Assembly (NCBI RefSeq): GCF_014633365.1
Contig: NC_068341.1
Location: 558,001 to 622,000, forward strand
Origin: Diospyros lotus
Lineage: Eukaryota > Streptophyta > Magnoliopsida > Ericales > Ebenaceae
Direction: 5' to 3'
DNA length: 64,000 nt
The notes beneath the pieces are model-generated. The model searched no databases, was not told the origin of the DNA, and was given only the letters and a program-made list of their open reading frames with translations. Numbering within the stretch: the first letter of the stretch is position 1; every line of letters starts with the position of its first letter. This document shows positions 47,242 to 58,200 of the stretch, piece after piece. The position numbers and the translations under genes are program-made.

Positions 47242-47578
47242 GGTGTTTGGTTGATGCATTAATGAAGAAGTCAGAAAGGACCAATGAATGATCCCATTAA
47301 AGATGAAGCAGCTACCTGTAGGGTTATTTCACCTGTCTACAGATCATGAGATGAACGATCAAGTTGAGTCAGTTGACTATTTTTTCTTGTGTGGGAAATT
47401 GAGTTCAATGCGACCCCTCAAGCTGAGCCATAAATATAATGCATTTTGGAGGGGACGGTTGGAAAATAAACTTGTTGCCCAATCAAAGAACAGCGCTCAT
47501 TAACTCATTGGAAGATGCCAGTTGGGACAATGGGCCTCCCTCGTAGCCATATATGAAACAAAATTAAGTTCTTCTCCT
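45002..47578. other. AT-rich intergenic region between PRT1 and the glycine-rich gene
   Basis: No gene is recognised. It has TA microsatellites near 45618, 45851, 45971 and 46154, a T-run at 45717-45732, a foldback element at 46209-46614 and a GA run at about 47202-47239. PRT1 and the glycine-rich gene diverge from this region. Confidence 0.55.
46209..46614. repeat. AT-rich foldback (inverted-repeat) element
   Basis: The left arm (about 46209-46335) and right arm (about 46488-46614) pair inverted, for example TATAATTTATAATTAAAAAA against TTTAATTTATAATTAAAAAA and GCTATTAAAAGAGAC against ACTCTTAAAAGAGAC. The inner part also holds two versions of TTATTGAATTTTATA. No clear target duplication was found. 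Confidence 0.7.
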
Positions 47579-47588
47579 GCTATATATA
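47579..47588 (+). promoter_or_regulatory. TATA box of the glycine-rich protein gene
   Basis: CTATATATAG lies about 90 bp upstream of the start codon at 47672, with a pyrimidine-rich likely start region near 47610. Confidence 0.7.
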
Positions 47589-47671
47589 GGTCAATTCTTC
47601 ACACTTCACAGCACAGATCACTCAATCTTATTCCACTGTTTTCTAGTGTGGGTTTCTTTGCTGAAGCAACA

Positions 47672-48508
47672 ATGAGTGTCGCCAGTTGTGATTATGTGTC
47701 TGGAATTGTGTTGTTTGTATTACTAGTTGTTGGAGAAGTTGTTGCAGATGGTAATGGAGTAGTTAAAGATGACAAACACTTACTTGGGCATGGAATATAC
47801 AGAAAGGGGTTTCGCCATTTTGGCAAAGGAGGAGGAATTGGTGGCGGTGCAGGTGCTGGCGATGGTTTAGGAGGTGGAGGCGGTTTTGGGGGAGGTGGAG
47901 GCTTAGGGGGTGGAGCTGGTCTAGGTGGTGGTGGAGGACTCGGAGGAGGTGCAGGCGGCGGTTTGGGCCATCACGGAGGATTAGGGGGCGGAGGAGGTCT
48001 AGGAGGTGGTGCAGGAGGTGGTTTAGGTCATCACGGAGGACTAGGGGGTGGAGGTGGTATTGGAGGAGGTGCAGGAGGTGGTTTGGGTCATCATGGGGGA
48101 CTTGGAGGAGGTGGCGGCCTCGGAGGTGGTTCTGGTGGCGGGCTTGGAGGCGGCGGAGGTGTCGGTGGTGGAGCAGGAGGAGGCGGCGGGCTTGGAGGAG
48201 GCGGGGGTGTCGGCGGTGGAGCAGGAGGAGGCGGCGGGCTTGGAGGAGGTGGGGGTGTCGGCGGTGGAGCAGGTGGAGGTGGCGGGCTTGGTGGTGGGGG
48301 AGGTTTAGGCGGTGGGGCTGGTGGTGGCTTTGGAGGGGGTGGAGGACTTGGCGGGGGTGCAGGTGGAGGTGGTGGTTTTGGCGGTGGGGGCGGAGGTGGT
48401 GTGGGTGCAGGAGGCGGCTTTGGAGCCGGAGGAGGTTTCGGAGCAGGCGGAGGAGTTGGTGGTGGTGGCGGTTTTGGGGGAGGCGGCGGTGTAGGCGGGG
48501 GCCATTGA
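47672..48508 (+). CDS. Secreted glycine-rich protein (cell-wall GRP type)
   Basis: A single-exon frame of 278 codons from ATG 47672 to TGA. The start was chosen because it opens a signal peptide (MSVASCDYVSGIVLFVLLVV ending near VVADG) and lies about 90 bp after a TATA box. The longer frame from 47522 would begin upstream of the TATA box. After a short charged segment (KDDKHLLGHGIYRKGFRHF) the protein is nearly all Gly in GGGxGGG units. Three copies of a GLGHHGGLGGGGG-containing unit (about residues 88-152) are followed by repeats of GGVGGGAGGGGGLGG and a GAGGGFGAGG end. Glycine-rich proteins of this form are exported to cell walls, often vascular. No Cys-rich or RNA-binding domain is seen, so it is not an RRM-type GRP. 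Confidence 0.88.
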   Translation: MSVASCDYVSGIVLFVLLVVGEVVADGNGVVKDDKHLLGHGIYRKGFRHFGKGGGIGGGAGAGDGLGGGGGFGGGGGLGGGAGLGGGGGLGGGAGGGLGHHGGLGGGGGLGGGAGGGLGHHGGLGGGGGIGGGAGGGLGHHGGLGGGGGLGGGSGGGLGGGGGVGGGAGGGGGLGGGGGVGGGAGGGGGLGGGGGVGGGAGGGGGLGGGGGLGGGAGGGFGGGGGLGGGAGGGGGFGGGGGGGVGAGGGFGAGGGFGAGGGVGGGGGFGGGGGVGGGH

Positions 48509-50132
48509 AGTGCATGAATTTGTATCATCATCGATCCGCCCCATCTATTTTCATATTCGATGCCCATTTGGATGTTTGAATTCGTGCGTAGCTAGCCCCA
48601 CTGCTATCTTGTTTACTATTTTGTGCAATTTCCAAGGTTTACTATTCCTGCCTGCCTAGCTACCTCCTTTGTAATGTCAATTACAGCCTTATTATTAATT
48701 TGTGAACCTGTACTGTATTACTTTTGTAACGTTTATCCAACTCTACTCTAGCCTCTCTGGCTGCTTTCTTTCCAATGTGAAAGTGGTTTGCTCAATTAAA
48801 ATAATTAACAATCTCCTCTTCCCTTCGCTTCTTTTTAAGCCCCACAATTCAATTAAGTTTATATTCATTGGGTGTGCAGATGTGTGATATTGGTTTGGTG
48901 ACATATATTTTTCAATTAAACTTGTATATATATATATGTAGTTAATTAATTACGTACTAGAAAGTAATTATAAATATTGATATAGACTTTGCCATATTTT
49001 TCAAATGGTTGATATTATTATATGACTAATTAAGAAAATGCATTATTTTCTAATTTTCCTGTAATTAATTTAATTTCAATCAATGTACCCATATTCCATG
49101 CATATCAACTTAATACATATATATTAATTAATAAACAGTCTATTTGATACATATATATTAATTAATGCTGAAACGAGCATTAATTAATTTGGAAGCCACA
49201 GTGATTTAAACCACCATGTCAACAACAGATAGAAGTCCTAATACAAATTATTGTTTCTTTTCCCCTTTAGAGTTGCCATTATTCATATATGTTCATGCTT
49301 AGCAGACAAGAACATATATAGGCAAACTAGTCCAATGGGAAGAAATGATAATCATCAGTCTGTTGCATGATTATACACACACACACACTCACATATTATA
49401 GTGGTTAGAGCACTAAAAGCAGAACATTAATAGTTATGGAATAATATTGTTGACCTCACTCTTTTTGGTTTGTCGGATTATTTATCGGCCAGTTGTTTGA
49501 AAAGACAAGTGCAAAAATCCATATGGCCTACTGAGCAATAATCTTTGCAGCACAATGACCAAAAGCTACTCACTGTACTCAGTACACAGAGAGATCTGAT
49601 ACCACTGCCCTGTGGCTATGGCCCGTGGGTCAAGCAGACGTCTCTCTTTTTCTTCTTCACTCACTGCCCTTGATTTTATGGCCAAACTGTATCAAACTTG
49701 CTCTAACCTTCTACACAGTATACATTCATGGTGTTCTATCATTTACCTGGAAACTTGTTCACTCGATATATATATATATATATATATATAGCAGCCAACC
49801 ATTCATAAATGTTGCATATATGCATGTACAATTTAATCAAAATACAAGCAAAGTAAGCTTATTTCATCAAAATGTCTTTTCTCGGTAACACCAATACCCC
49901 AGATCTATTCATGCACATGGAAATAAAGAAGAATAAGTGTTTTTTTTTGGGTTATTTTACTAGCTGTATATCAGGCAGAAAAAGAAGATAATCATTACTA
50001 TATATATATATATGATGATGATGATGATGTTGATGTTGACAAGTACCCCTTTCATATGATTTAGTAGAACTAGTGGCCATCGATCGCCATGGATATATAC
50101 CAGAAGAAGAAGAAGAGGAAGAAGCTCTTTGC
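48509..50132. other. Intergenic region between convergent genes
   Basis: This is the 3' flank of the glycine-rich gene (plus) and the CLE gene (minus). TA runs occur at about 48927-48937, 49767-49791 and 49999-50013, and a CA run at about 49374-49387. No gene is recognised. Confidence 0.55.
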
Positions 50133-50420
50133 TCACCTGTTGGAATCTGGATTGGGACCACTGGGGACTTCATGGGCAGCTGCCTCAAACTGTTGATGAC
50201 TTCTAGCGATAGCGGTGGTGGTGGTGGAACTGCCAGCAGTAGCAGTAGTTGTAGCAGAAAAGGACTTCTTTGTTTGTCTTGGATGCAACTCCATGGCTGC
50301 CTTGGATGAATCCAGCTGATGAGGGCGAGCCAAGAGAGGAACGATCAAGAGAAGCAAAAAAAGAAGGATTTGTGATGATGATTTGCAGATTTTGGAAACT
50401 GCCCTGAAAGGTTTTGCCAT
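50133..50420 (-). CDS. CLE41/44 (TDIF)-like signalling peptide precursor
   Basis: A single-exon 95-residue precursor. TDIF-type CLE peptides are secreted from phloem and signal through a receptor kinase (PXY/TDR in Arabidopsis) to maintain vascular cambium and block xylem differentiation. The ATG at 50420 gives a basic start and a signal peptide (KSSSQILLFLLLLIVPLLA). A conserved short block MELHPRQTKK resembles the MDLRP block of CLE41/44. The C-terminal peptide reads HEVPSGPNPDSN followed by R and TGA. Canonical TDIF is HEVPSGPNPISN, so position 10 is Asp instead of Ile. In-frame codons further upstream (to 50486) open with GTG and are not a valid plant start. A TATA box and an overlapping upstream ORF precede it. 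Confidence 0.88.
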   Translation of the reverse strand: MAKPFRAVSKICKSSSQILLFLLLLIVPLLARPHQLDSSKAAMELHPRQTKKSFSATTTATAGSSTTTTAIARSHQQFEAAAHEVPSGPNPDSNR

Positions 50421-50503
50421 AGCACTACTGCTGCTGCTGCTACCAGTACTGTTGGAACCGAGAAACCACACCCCCCAGTTGTCCACCGGAGATCAATATC
50501 CAT
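50345..50503 (-). other. Upstream ORF overlapping the CLE start
   Basis: An ATG at 50503, after the TATA box and 83 bp before the CLE ATG, opens a 52-codon frame (MDIDLRWTTGG...) in another phase that runs past the CLE start and ends at 50345. If transcribed it would be an overlapping uORF, a layout that usually lowers translation of the main frame. Confidence 0.5.
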
Positions 50504-50624
50504 GAACCAGTTGGGACTCCAAGTTTGAGCAAAACAATGGAAACAAGAAGAATAAAGAGAAGAGTTGTGAAGTTCACAAGCACATTTATCAAAGTCTACA
50601 ACTATCTGAAGGAGGGAAGAGGGG

Positions 50625-50632
50625 TATATATG
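50625..50632 (-). promoter_or_regulatory. TATA box of the CLE gene
   Basis: Read on the minus strand, GCATATATACCCC lies about 205 bp upstream of the ATG at 50420. Confidence 0.55.
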
Positions 50633-50639
50633 CACACCC

Positions 50640-51622
50640 TGCTACTATTGTTCGAGGTTCCTTGTATTTGAATTGACTGATTGAATTCCGGCCTGCCAGT
50701 TCACATTTTATGTTCAAGGCCTGCCCACCTCAACCTATCCTATATAAAGAATGCTGTCACTTTTTATAATTAGGTGAATTATTATTCGCACCTGAAGTTT
50801 TTAATTAATTAGCATGTGTATAAGAATATTAGAGTAACTAATTAATCTGTTGGAGACTGCCCCTTAATTAATCCTTGATGATTGATATCAGGCTCTTGTT
50901 TTGTTTTTTGTCTTTTCAATCTTTCTTTTACTTCTGCTTTCTCGCTCTGTAATGGAATAATGTAGAAGCAAATTATTTAAAGACAGTTCATATATCTAGA
51001 GATGAGTATAGTAATAATGTGCATTTTCTAAAGCACAATAAAGATATATAGATCATTTAATTTAATTCTCAAAAGTGTTAGGCCAGGTGGCAAGAGGTCA
51101 TCCTGACTTCATCAGGGACTGGAGTTTGTTTAACCTTCCCTAATTAAGTTGCCTAATCAACAAGACGGTACTGAACTTGACTATTAAAGAACATTAATTA
51201 TTGGTCCTAGCTACTTGATTGGTGCAAAGGGAGTGATTATTGTGGTGTCAAAACCAAAGGAATAATTTGGGCAATTTGGGCATTTTCTGCAGAGAAGAGC
51301 TAGAAAGAATCTGTGTAAGTAAAGCAACTGATTGTGTAAAAAGAGGGCGAAGAAAGGTGGTGGCTTTTCTTTGTTGGCCTCTTGCCCAAGAAATCTAGCA
51401 TCCTTGACTTGGACAAATCCTTAGAAAACAACCACTGATATGGTTCTGGTTGTCTTTTTATCACCCTAAAAATTAATTATACAACACTCAAGTAAAGCAA
51501 GCTAAGCGTTCCATTGTCTACCTCTGATTCACTGCAGCTCTGATTGTGAAAAATCCTGGGCTTGTCTGCATTATTGGGGTGCAAGGGTCCCCACAACCTT
51601 TGATAAGCTGCATGGCCTAAGA

Positions 51623-51653
<31 letters not shown>

Positions 51654-54600
51654 CTTCAACGTGTCCATGCAAAGGCAGTCCTCTTGTGAATAATTTCAAA
51701 GGTTAGGGAGGATTAGGACAAATTACTATAACAAAATTGTCTTTTGGACACATTAATTTATCTCGTTAACATACTTAATTAAGTAGCTATATTACCAAGG
51801 TTACTAAACTGTTTCGTATTAATTTTTTTTTATTTATTATTTTTTCTTATAACATTTGGCATGCCAATATCTCTAATTCATAGTGTCATTTCTTACGCAT
51901 CTATCTGAAGCACCCTCATAAACTTATTTACACCTTAATCCAAAATTATTCAGTGTGCATTTGTATATTATCATCGGGCACTACTCTAATACCACATTGT
52001 TACCGACATAGCATGACACATGCCTTTGTGTGACTCTCTACTTTATCTATGTGAAACCAATTTTTTTTGTTTAACAATAAATATACGACTCTTTAAATAA
52101 TGTACCTCAAATAGAAGCGCACCTGAGTTCATAGTTATTATTTGATTAGTAAACTTGCAACAAGCTAAAGAACACTTATAATGTATCACTAACCCTCAAT
52201 GCTAGGGGGTTACTGAGCATGACATATCTTATGAATCCAACTATTCTAAGACATTTAGTTGACAGTTTCACCATCTACTTTTTGTGTGACTTTAAATTTA
52301 AAACAAATCAAACAAAAGAATAACATACTATTAATTAGGTCTGCCAACATTTAAAAAAGAAATTAAACACTATTAATCAGGCCAAATTGATCTCACTATA
52401 TCTACTGCTATAATACAAGAAGCACCTGATCTCCTCTGAAATTAAATTAAACGGCCAGGATTAAAAAAGCCTACTAATTAAGAGATTTGAGAGGGAACCA
52501 GTCAATGGGCGCATTTCAGGCCCTCATGTTTGCTTGTAATTAATGTGACTGAGTGACAGAGAACTCTTTTGACGTATTATTAGCTAGTAATTGTGATTAC
52601 GAATGGTAACGCTTGCAGATTAATCATCCACGTACTAATTAAGCTACAATCCACCTAAGTACTTTGTCTATTGTTGAATTTTCCATGTTATGACGGCCAG
52701 GCCAAGGACTTTGAGCAGCCAATGAATCTGCTATGGGCCATATCTGGGGATCCTGTTATATGTCATCATCCCATGTGTATTATCTCGACATACATATTGC
52801 TAGTGCCATGGATGCTAATTAACCCTTTTTAACTGCAGTATACAGAGAAGTCTAGAGAATAATGTGACGATAATAATAATTTTATAATATTCATTACATT
52901 CATATTACCCTTTGACTAGACAAGTAACAGCCCTTTCTTCAAAGGGATAATCGTTTAAACTAATCAAGCATGCTGTGTCTGTGCTGAGCTAATAATGATG
53001 TTTGCTTGCTTAATTAATCAAGAAAATATGTACCAAACAATATTCAAGAAAGCTGGTTCCCACCTCAGATCCCATCTTTCAATTCACACAAAGAAATCCG
53101 GGGAGAGAGAGAGAGAGAGAGAGCCAAAAAGTTTAGAACTTTATTAATTATAGCCTTTATATGCCAAACCTTATCTAACACAGTAACACCCCCACAGGCA
53201 CGTGTGTTATTTTATTTTTCTTCTTTATTGGAAGGGAAACCATGATTAATTATTTGTGATTTGTATAAACCACGTTCAAGAGAAAATGGTAAAACAGTGT
53301 AATGGCACTGGTATCCATTACCATTAGTCAAATCTCAAATGCTGTAAAGATGAAAGAAAGACAAAGCTGTAGCAATTAAGCAAAAAGGAGAAATGTGCTC
53401 TGATGGACATAACTGATATTCCCCACAATTAACTCTCTCCTGTTCAATTAGCTGACCTTCGACTACTGCTAATGACGTTCATGCTCACCTACCAGTCCCA
53501 TGCATTTACGTCAGCCTGCCCGCCTGGTCCATTGCCTATATATGGTGCCATAATATAGGCAGTCCAAAGAACTTAAAACTAACTAAATTAAAGAAGCCTA
53601 TTTAACCCCTCTTTAGATCTATATTAATAATTTTTTATGTGTTTTAAAGGTCTTAATGTTTTAGAATGACTTTCAAGTATGGTTTAAGGTAACATGAATT
53701 GTTCTTGCTATAAGACTCAAAAGTTCTTTAACTCTAATCTTATTCCTTTTAGCGAGAAGAGCAAGTTGAATTTGGTGTAAATTTTTTCTTAAATTAAGTT
53801 GGACATTGAGCGTTTGGTATTCATACCTTTTAAAATAATTTTCATATAAGGTGTGAACATGACTAATAATAAATCTTTTTGAATAAGACATGATGATGTT
53901 TATCATGCAATAGAGAAATAGTGTGCATGGCAAGGCCAAAAGTATAGCTCCATTTCAATTAAGAAGAGATGATCTTCACAAAATGTGTTGTAGCTTTCGA
54001 AAAGTATGATTCAACTTTATTGCTATTGCTTGTCTATTTCTCAAGTCCAATTACTTTCACTCAAGTTATGTTGTTTTCCTTTCTTTTCTAAGGGTGACAT
54101 CATTTAAAGACAAACATTATTAATGGGGTTTTACATTTAGATAGTGATTGAGAGATTTACTAATCTTGTGTTCAAATTAAGAGTCTGATTTTCACATTTA
54201 AAAAGTTTTGGATGTGTGCATTGTACCATTTTAAGATTATTTGAACTCTTTGTTGAAATGCTATTTTAAAATTATCTGATATGATAAGTTTCTTTTTTAA
54301 TTAAACAGAAATATAATTTAGACACTCAATAATGATATTTAATGATGTACTATATATTTATATTAATTAAATACACAATATAATACATTAATATAAAAAT
54401 ATAAACTCTTAAATGTTGAAGTAATATTTTTGTTAATCAAAAGGTCTTCGACAACCTTTTTACCTAGTAAATATGAATAAAAGGTTAAAATTCTATGACT
54501 GTATTAGAAATCATTCCCTTCGATTTGCCCAAGAAAATAAGTTTATGACCCGTATGCCTTTTATCTCCACACGGCATTGCTCTGTCAAGTCTTCGCACAT

Positions 54601-55290
54601 TTGCAAAAAATTCCTCATGTTAAAATTATCTTTTGGAGAGGTCCATTAATTTGATATCTTAAAACTATTTAGTAATATATAATTGGACAAGTGCGAAATG
54701 TTGGAGTGAACCAAAACTTTAGTAAATATTATCTTTCACCAATTTTCTATTTTGCTTCAACATAATATTTTTTTTTAAATTTAAATATTTTGATGTGTCA
54801 TCAATTTTAAATTATTAAAATTTTAATATAATTAGATAAATTTTGAAACTAATTTATGTCTTGATCAAACCAAATTTAAATAAATTTCCTAAATAAAGAA
54901 AAATTCCATTATAATTAATTTAAATTTTAATTTATATAAAATCCAAACCAACTTCATCCATCATAATGCAAATTTAAATTTAATTTAATTAGAAGTGGAC
55001 CATTATCCGAGGACCGGACTTGTTTATGGCCTTCTTCACAAACTAGTAGAAGCCCAATTCTAGCACCCGACCCAAACCCAAACCCAAACCCAAACCCATT
55101 CCCATTCCCAAACCCGCAAAATTGCAACGGTGTCGTATGCTATGATATTTCGTCGAGGACATAGGTTTCTAATTTCCTCTCGATCTCTCCCGTACCAAGT
55201 TCCCGTCTTCCTCCTAAAACCACAAATCAGAGATTGATTCAATATTAGGTTTTCTCTCTCTTGCGCGCTCGCTCCCTCCCGATCTCCTCA
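50640..55290. other. Intergenic region, no gene recognised
   Basis: An AT-rich spacer with a TA run at about 51624-51647, a GA run at 53104-53122 and a run of CCCAAA-type hexamers at about 55071-55113. Short frames show no signal peptide, domain or family signature. The last few hundred bases are the upstream region of the gene at 55291. Confidence 0.5.
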
Positions 55291-58200
55291 ATGGATTGTA
55301 GTCGCAGTCTCTGCGCGCTAATCATTTTACTATTTCTCTGCCTTCAATCTACGGTAAGTAACTACTTATATTTCTCTTAATTCGCGATCTGTGTTTGGAT
55401 CTGATTGATTGTTATTGTTCTTGAATTTCTTCGGGTTCCGATGTAGGCCGATCTCACTGGCTCGGTTCTCTTCCTCGATAGTCCGAATCGTCAATATTTC
55501 CGGCCTCCTTTGTCAGATCCTATTACCGAGGTAACTTGTGGCAAACTTCTTTTCAAATTTCGATATTTTTGATACCAGTTCCATCGCTTACGTTGGGATC
55601 CAAGTGACGTTCAATGTAAGAACTTCAAATTATGGAAAATATAAGAACTAACAACATTGGAGGGAAAGAGGTTTTATAGCGAACATGAATTTTCCTAAAC
55701 CTTGCTGTATGATTTTGGATTCTTCTATTACTTTGCAATTCAACCATTTGGACTGTTACTTTTCCTGATTGACTGAATCGTTTTATGAAAGTAGCTTCGG
55801 TGCTCCGCAAATTAGTTACTTATAGGAGACAATGATTTTCCTCTTCCGTCAACGTTATCAGAGTCATGATAAGTTTCAGCGTCCATGTGTCAGAGTGAGG
55901 TAGTAGTGTTCCCAATTTCAGGCTCTCCCTAGCCCGTTCTTTATTCTTGAACTCATGATCCTCTTGGTGCTTTCCTTAGTGCACAGTTGCAAAAACTTTT
56001 GTCTATTCTCCAAAAGGGAAAATTAAAATGGATCTTGAAAATTTGTTTGGTAAGCTAGTACAGGTGCTGATTTTAGCATTTTTTTTCTTGAAACACCATT
56101 CGTTTTCGCAATTAAAGAAAGTTATTTATAGAGGTTACTTTCTGATGAAAGTGAAGATAATGTGAAATCGCATGGTATTTTTCTGCATACCATATTGTTG
56201 AAACCAACACAAACATCTCTGCTTTGTCTTAGTTAACTTCTCTGAGCATCCTTATTTTGTAGGGCTCACAGTATGTAATGGCCTTCTATATGGTCAATTT
56301 GAATGTTTACTTGTTCCTGTTTAAAAATAATTGTCATAAAATCCTTGTACTTGACATGTTACTGGTTTCTAGCTGTCACGAATCTTATACGTATTAAAGG
56401 TAGATGGGTCCATCCATATTTTGTAATGCCTAATGGGTGAGCCTCGGCAGTGTAGGGGATGCTGAGTCATGGACTCATGGGCTACCTTCTAGAAGGGCCC
56501 GCTAACAGCCTATATATGCTGATGTACTGGAGCCATGCTTGGCATGATGAATGAGAATATTTTTGTTTTCTCTCTCTTTTCTGTTGTTCTTTCTCTCTCT
56601 CTATTCTCTCTCTCTTTGCTCTCTTCTTCGATTAGCTGGAATTCCCTTGAATTCCGTCCCTAACCTTGTCATACCAATTGGTGCCGACTCTAGCTTTGTG
56701 CCACTTTGGACTTGAACCTTTTCCTCAGGGTTCAAATTTTCCTTCAGGAATCATAGCCTAAAGTTTAACCGTAAGTAAAAGTTGTGATTACATTGCCAAC
56801 ACAGTATGGTGAGTAGAATTCATCTGCTATTGCACCATGGGCATAGGGAAGATCTTCTTATGTGATCTAAAATTTCCAACAGGGATCTTATTATTTATAC
56901 CATGGACCTTTCACGTGAGTCAACTCTAGGACAATAGCGTTCTTTATCCCTCAATATTTGGTTTCAAGGTGTAGGAAATATCCTTTCCTGGAAGTTTTCT
57001 GACCTCAAGAAGTCTGAGGATAGGTGGCTGGTTTCAAGAGATTGGAAAATCATTTATTAGATGTGTGGCTATCCTCTCTTTCTCAGCCTGTTTTAGACCA
57101 TACATTATTGGAGTATGGAAGGCTCTTCCTTTATGTTTTAGAAATGGAATGAGGGTTTTATGGACCTTGTAAGAATTCTCCCACGTTTGTCTTGGGAGGA
57201 AGTGTTACTCAACAAGGATCTCAATAAGTGAACAAGGATGCATTTAGTTTGTGAGGTTAACATTGATAGGTTTTTGAAAAAGATTAAGATTTTAAATGGG
57301 AAAGTGGGAAGGCAGTTTCCTATTGCTGAATTATGTGGATGGTTGGGAGGTGAGGTTGGTAGCATGTTGATCTTTGAAGAGGTGAGTTGGAAGGCAATGT
57401 TTAGAGTATTAATTATCAAGGTTGGTCTAGGAATCTAAGTTTCTAATGCTTATGAGATATAATTGCATTTGAAGGTTGTTCCCATTTCCTTTTGTAGGCC
57501 ATTTGGGAACATATTAAGGTCAAGAATTAGATTTTAAGTAATTTTTGAGTTTCATTGAATAGAAACAAAGGTAATTTGCTCTCAAACCTTAGAATGAGAA
57601 AAGAAATAAAAACCCAATCAAAGTTGGTAGAAATTGTTGAACATATCAAACCTTAGAATTAATTCATTCTCACCAATCATCGCTGTCCATGATCATATAT
57701 TCTATAAGGCTATATAAGATTTTCTCGCTAAGCTTTTCCTGGTCAAATGAACGTGTTTGTTAGAGTTGTTAAATGAAGGAATTAAAATTCTTGAGCCTCA
57801 CATATTCACTTTTTTCCTTGCAACAAATAATGATAACATTCTCAATACCATACGCTTTTTTTTTTTGTGTGTGTGCATTTGACAAGGGTATTCAGAAAGA
57901 TTAGCATTCTGGAAATCAAGTTGACCAACTATTAGCATTTGGTAACTTTTATTAGTGTTCTTATTATATATAGTACATGACCTAAATGCTATTAAATGTG
58001 ACTTTGGACTATGTAAGTTCATGGATGTTCTTAACAAATGATTGGAAATTGTGGGGAAAAAAAAAAACTAAAGATATTATGTACTCAATTTTTTTGTGGG
58101 TAAAGTCATATTATGAGCATTATTTTAATTAACAACTTCTCTTAGTCATAACTTTTTCACTGGTTAAGCTCATGGTTATATATGCAATGGTCAATATCTA

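Noticed and set aside
48091..48567. Long proline-rich frame on the minus strand
   Set aside because: It is the exact antisense shadow of the Gly-rich repeats (GGN complements to CCN). The plus-strand frame has the signal peptide and TATA box.
50421..50486. Longer CLE precursor starting at 50486
   Set aside because: The codon there is GTG, not ATG. The first in-frame ATG is 50420, which also gives a typical signal peptide.
55071..55113. CCCAAA-type hexamer run as interstitial telomere repeat
   Set aside because: The plant telomere unit is CCCTAAA. These are CCCAAA/CCCATT units, so a simple microsatellite is the better call.
57138..57438. Pair of short frames in intron 2 of the gene at 55291
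   Set aside because: The plus frame looks somewhat protein-like but shows no start context, splice fit or family pattern. I could not support a gene or a LINE call.
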